Assembly (NCBI RefSeq): GCF_001039355.2
Contig: NW_019775700.1
Span: 87,153-151,152 of the forward strand
DNA length: 64,000 bases
Direction of reading: 5' to 3'
From: Lingula anatina
Taxonomy: Eukaryota; Brachiopoda; Lingulata; Lingulida; Lingulidae
The notes under the pieces are model-generated. The model saw only the letters and a list, made by a program, of their open reading frames with translations, made no database searches and was not told the DNA's origin. Positions 60,880 through 64,000 of the stretch are shown piece after piece. Numbering within the stretch: position 1 is the stretch's first letter; each line of letters starts with the position of its first letter. The position numbers and the translations under genes are program-made.

Positions 60880-62160
60880 CATGTATTAGGCAATAACTTT
60901 AATGAGATAATATGTACATGTACCATGGCACTACGGCCTATGTGTCACTATTAAGGATGTCAAATTTTTTGACCTGAACAATACCACATACTTGCACTTG
61001 TGGATTTGTTGCGTTTTGTTGAAATAAACCGTGCTGAATACAACATAACCCGATATTTATAACTGTTGGCACTGCCATAATGTTTGCACAGCTACATGTA
61101 GTTTTATACATTACTTCGTTTTATTACTTATTGTATAATAAATGGTATTTATGTCTATAATGTGCCAGTAGACTGTTCTCATATGCCCCTAGCGTATAAG
61201 CTGCGCTAAACTATATACTTTAAAAAATCGACAAATCGCTTTCTGTATTATACAGACGGGGCTTAATTGAAAAATGTATTGTTAAAATCCTTTTTTATTT
61301 GTCGGGTTTACCAACCAGTCAACCAGGACCAGGTTAAGTGTAATGACGTACATGTATGTTTGTCACCCCTTTGAGGAGAACTACACTTAAAAGCAATTAA
61401 TTTGTTCTCTAATGTACCCAGTCTACCGCGCTCGTGACGAGCTATCGACGTAGCAATTGTTCCTTATTAGCCTGGAGGAAGACGCTGTGTCGGGGGATAT
61501 TTGCCGATATTTGTTCGACACCCGGTATGTTACCAGTCGCATGCATTATCTCACAAACAGGTGTTGGATTCTCGGAGAATACAAAGGCTTGTCGGTCTTT
61601 TTTTGTGCAGTTTATGTAATTATGTGATATGAAACAATACTTATCTTGGCATTTGAGGGCAAGGCTTACTGCACAAGATTTAGTCGAAGAAATTCAAGAA
61701 TCGAGATTAAAAAAATAAAAAAACAAATGTTCTTCCTTAGCTTTATGCATTTGGGCAATTTGGGTATATTTTTACATCAATACCTGACATATACAATCAA
61801 TATGCTGTTTTTGTCCGCAAGTGCTTTAAAATTTGGCAATGGGCAGCTGAAAGGAAAGTTTTACCCTTTGGTATCATGGACCTTTGAAATAGTATAGAAA
61901 ATAAAATGCCAATACAATAATTGTGAAAGAAACTACTAGCGGACCCTGCGGTCAAAGGGTAGGGAAGTTTCAGGAACGCATTTTGCTGTTTATCTTTAGT
62001 TGTTATTTTGATAAGTTCTCCTTTTGTGCACTTCAATGGTAGAACCAGGGAGAAAATGGATCGCAATTTGGCAAGAAAAACCGAACCAAACCCAAGCAAC
62101 CCATCAGCCCTGTGCCCTATGTAATCATTTAACGATTATTAAATTCCCTAAGCAAAATCT
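60880..62160. other. Intergenic DNA
   Basis: AT-rich, with no supported gene, RNA or named repeat. Confidence 0.5.
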
Positions 62161-62405
62161 TAGGCTTCTCACAAAACATACGGTCGCAAAATTTGCAAGA
62201 AGTTTTACTATACAAATGAAGTAATGTTAAAATTTGAAAGAATATAAGAACTTCTTTCAAACTTGCCGCAGTGTTTTTATATATATTCTCTTGCAATTTT
62301 TTTGCAACAACCTGCAAACAGTTTCTTGCAAGTTGTTAAATTTGCAGCAAATTTGCAAATCTGCAAATATGCTGAAAATCGTTTCATTTTGCTAACGGTT
62401 AACCC
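62160..62405 (-). mobile_element. 'gcaaatttgc' repeat family, copy 3
   Basis: The reverse complement of 62400-62240 follows the copy at 18630: GTTAGCAAAATGAAA, CAGCATATTTGCA, GCAAGAAACTGTTTGC, GGTTGTTG and an A-rich stretch. Two internal TTTGCAAATTTGC-like palindromes. Non-coding. Confidence 0.5.
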
Positions 62406-62988
62406 TTTCTGCTGATTGGTTTGTTTCGATATATAAATATATACGCTCGGTAAATAAGAACTATATCTTAGCTATCTCAACAAAATACCTGTATCATCTT
62501 ACATTTAGTTCACATGTATGGGCTTCCCTGCCGCGGGAAGGTTTGGCTTCTAACAAAACCCAGTGGCATTACGTCCCTGTTAATTATGAAGCTCGAGTGC
62601 CAAATTTCTAAGCTACCGTGGCCAATTATGTAACCCACAATGGAAATTCATTTGTACAGCTTGGCAAACGTTTCAGTAATGATGGCAAAAACACTCTTAA
62701 AAGAGACTTACGAAGCCAGGGGTCTTTTGGCAAATGAAATCATCATGAATAATAAAGAGTCATATTGAAAGAAAAGAGGAATTTCATTCTTTCTTTATTT
62801 CACTATTTATTTGTTTATCAGTTCATTTATTTGTTTTTTGTCATGTTAGCAAATACGTATCGATATTTTATGTAACAGGGGTATTATCTGTTTTACTTTA
62901 AAAAAGAACTAAAAAAACTTAAAATCCTCTCTGATCTCATGTATCGAGGACATAATGTATTAACAGAAATTATATAGGAACCACAGTT

Positions 62989-63332
62989 TTAAAGGGATAA
63001 TAACTCTTCATTTTGGTCAAAAAATTAATTTTCCTGGAGTAAACAACAATTTTTCCATACTAACCAATGGTAAATGAATACATTTTTACATTCAAAGTTG
63101 GTCCCTGTTTTTTTTCTAAAAAGTTTGTTTTTCTGTTATAATCTCTTAAGAGATTATAAAAGTGTATAGCATCAATGGAGGTCACGTGGTCTAAAGACAA
63201 GTTCAGATATTAGAATAATAGCTATAACTGCCATTTTTGTGGTACAACAGAATATATTATATTTCTATGAGTTGTTCACAATGTTTTTATTGTGAAATAT
63301 AAATTTCATACGAAGAGTTATTATCCCTTTAA
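62989..63332 (+). mobile_element. TTAA-flanked MITE family B, copy 3
   Basis: 344 bp between TTAA at 62989 and 63329. Terminal inverted repeats are AGGGATAATAACTCTTC and GAAGAGTTATTATCCCT. The central perfect palindrome TAATCTCTTAAGAGATTA is the same as in the copy at 22072, followed by GGTCACGTGGTC. Preservation is close to that of copy 1. Confidence 0.9.
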
Positions 63333-63624
63333 CATAAGACAAAATGATAAAATCTTTAGAATTAGAGTGGACAAAAACTGCCAAAAGAACTAAAGAAAAC
63401 AGTTGACTGACAACTTCAAATTAAAACATACCACCTATTGGCATAGCCCTGTGAGAGAGTGTGGGCATTAGGTGTTTTCAGGTAAAGAAAATTACTGTTC
63501 GTGTCCAATCAAGTCTCGGTTTTGAAGGCGTTTGTTAAATTCCACCTGGTTTTAAAAAGGTTGGCGCCGAGTTTAACTGTTCAAATATCAACTGATTAAA
63601 TGTCTCTGCCAACTTCGCCACTTT

Positions 63625-63755
63625 GAGAGAGAGAGAGAGAGAAAGAGGAGGGAAAGAGTGAAAAGGGACATGAAGTGAGAGAGAGAGTGGGGGGAGAGAG
63701 AGAGAGAGAAAGAGGAGAGAGAGAAAGAGGAGAGAGAGAAGGAAAAGGGACATGA

Positions 63756-63791
<36 letters not shown>

Positions 63792-63839
63792 AAGAGGAGA
63801 CAGAGAAAGAGGAGAGAGAGAGAGTGAAAAGGGACATGA

Positions 63840-63880
<41 letters not shown>

Positions 63881-64000
63881 AGAGAGAAAGAGGACAGAGA
63901 GAGTGAAAAGGGACATGAAGTGAGAGAGAGAGAGAGAAAGAGGACAGAGAGAAAGAGGACAGAGAGAGTGAAAAGGGACATGAAGTGAGAGAGAGAGAGA
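63625..64000. repeat. GA-rich minisatellite with a higher-order unit
   Basis: (GA)n and AAAGAGGA runs are punctuated by AAAAGGGACATGAAGTGAGA at 63661, 63743, 63827, 63906 and 63971, giving periods of 65-84 bp. The array continues past the right edge. The Ser/Leu-rich minus-strand frames are artefacts of the repeat. Confidence 0.95.

Noticed and set aside
63535-63981. 148-codon Ser/Leu/Phe-rich minus-strand frame
   Set aside because: Product of the GA-rich minisatellite read on the opposite strand.

Overview
The window is nuclear DNA from an invertebrate animal, most likely marine. Genes are split by many small and some very large introns with ordinary GT/AG junctions, there are no operon-like gene arrays, the sequence is AT-rich, and miniature inverted-repeat elements, microsatellites and short 'tacatgta'-type words are frequent. 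The phylum cannot be fixed from the sequence alone; mollusc or other lophotrochozoan, amphioxus and hemichordate all remain possible. Single N bases at 5894, 30133 and 50169 show that the assembly is draft quality there.

Three protein-coding genes can be supported. (1) Minus strand, about 389-3514: seven phase-compatible exons of an unrecognised conserved-looking protein whose 3' end probably runs off or close to the left edge. (2) Plus strand, 6636-9860: a six-exon 2-phosphoxylose phosphatase (PXYLP1/ACPL2 family), a Golgi type II membrane histidine phosphatase of glycosaminoglycan linker assembly. Genes 1 and 2 are head to head across about 3.1 kb, with ETS-like sites between them. (3) Minus strand, 38916 down to 17537: a two-exon class A peptide GPCR of 433 residues whose exons are separated by a 20.1 kb intron. 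Its sequence is closest, in my reading, to ecdysis-triggering-hormone-type receptors and the neighbouring ghrelin/neuromedin U group.

Layout: 1-3514 gene 1; 3515-6635 promoter region containing a fully palindromic MITE (4607-5071); 6636-9860 PXYLP1; 9861-17536 intergenic DNA with a LINE remnant and a MITE; 17537-38916 GPCR and its giant intron, holding MITEs, a 0.79 kb tandem duplication and foldback elements; 38917-64000 intergenic DNA with a CpG/NRF1-like cluster, a SINE-like unit, further MITEs, a perfect 92-bp inverted repeat and a GA-rich minisatellite at the right edge.

The three genes are functionally unrelated as far as can be seen. The most distinctive content outside genes is repeat structure: a five-copy MITE family with about 8-bp target duplications, a three-copy TTAA-flanked MITE family, a three-copy 'gcaaatttgc' family and several foldback elements. 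I found no CRISPR array, rRNA gene or intact tRNA, and no convincing sign of an undescribed biochemical system.
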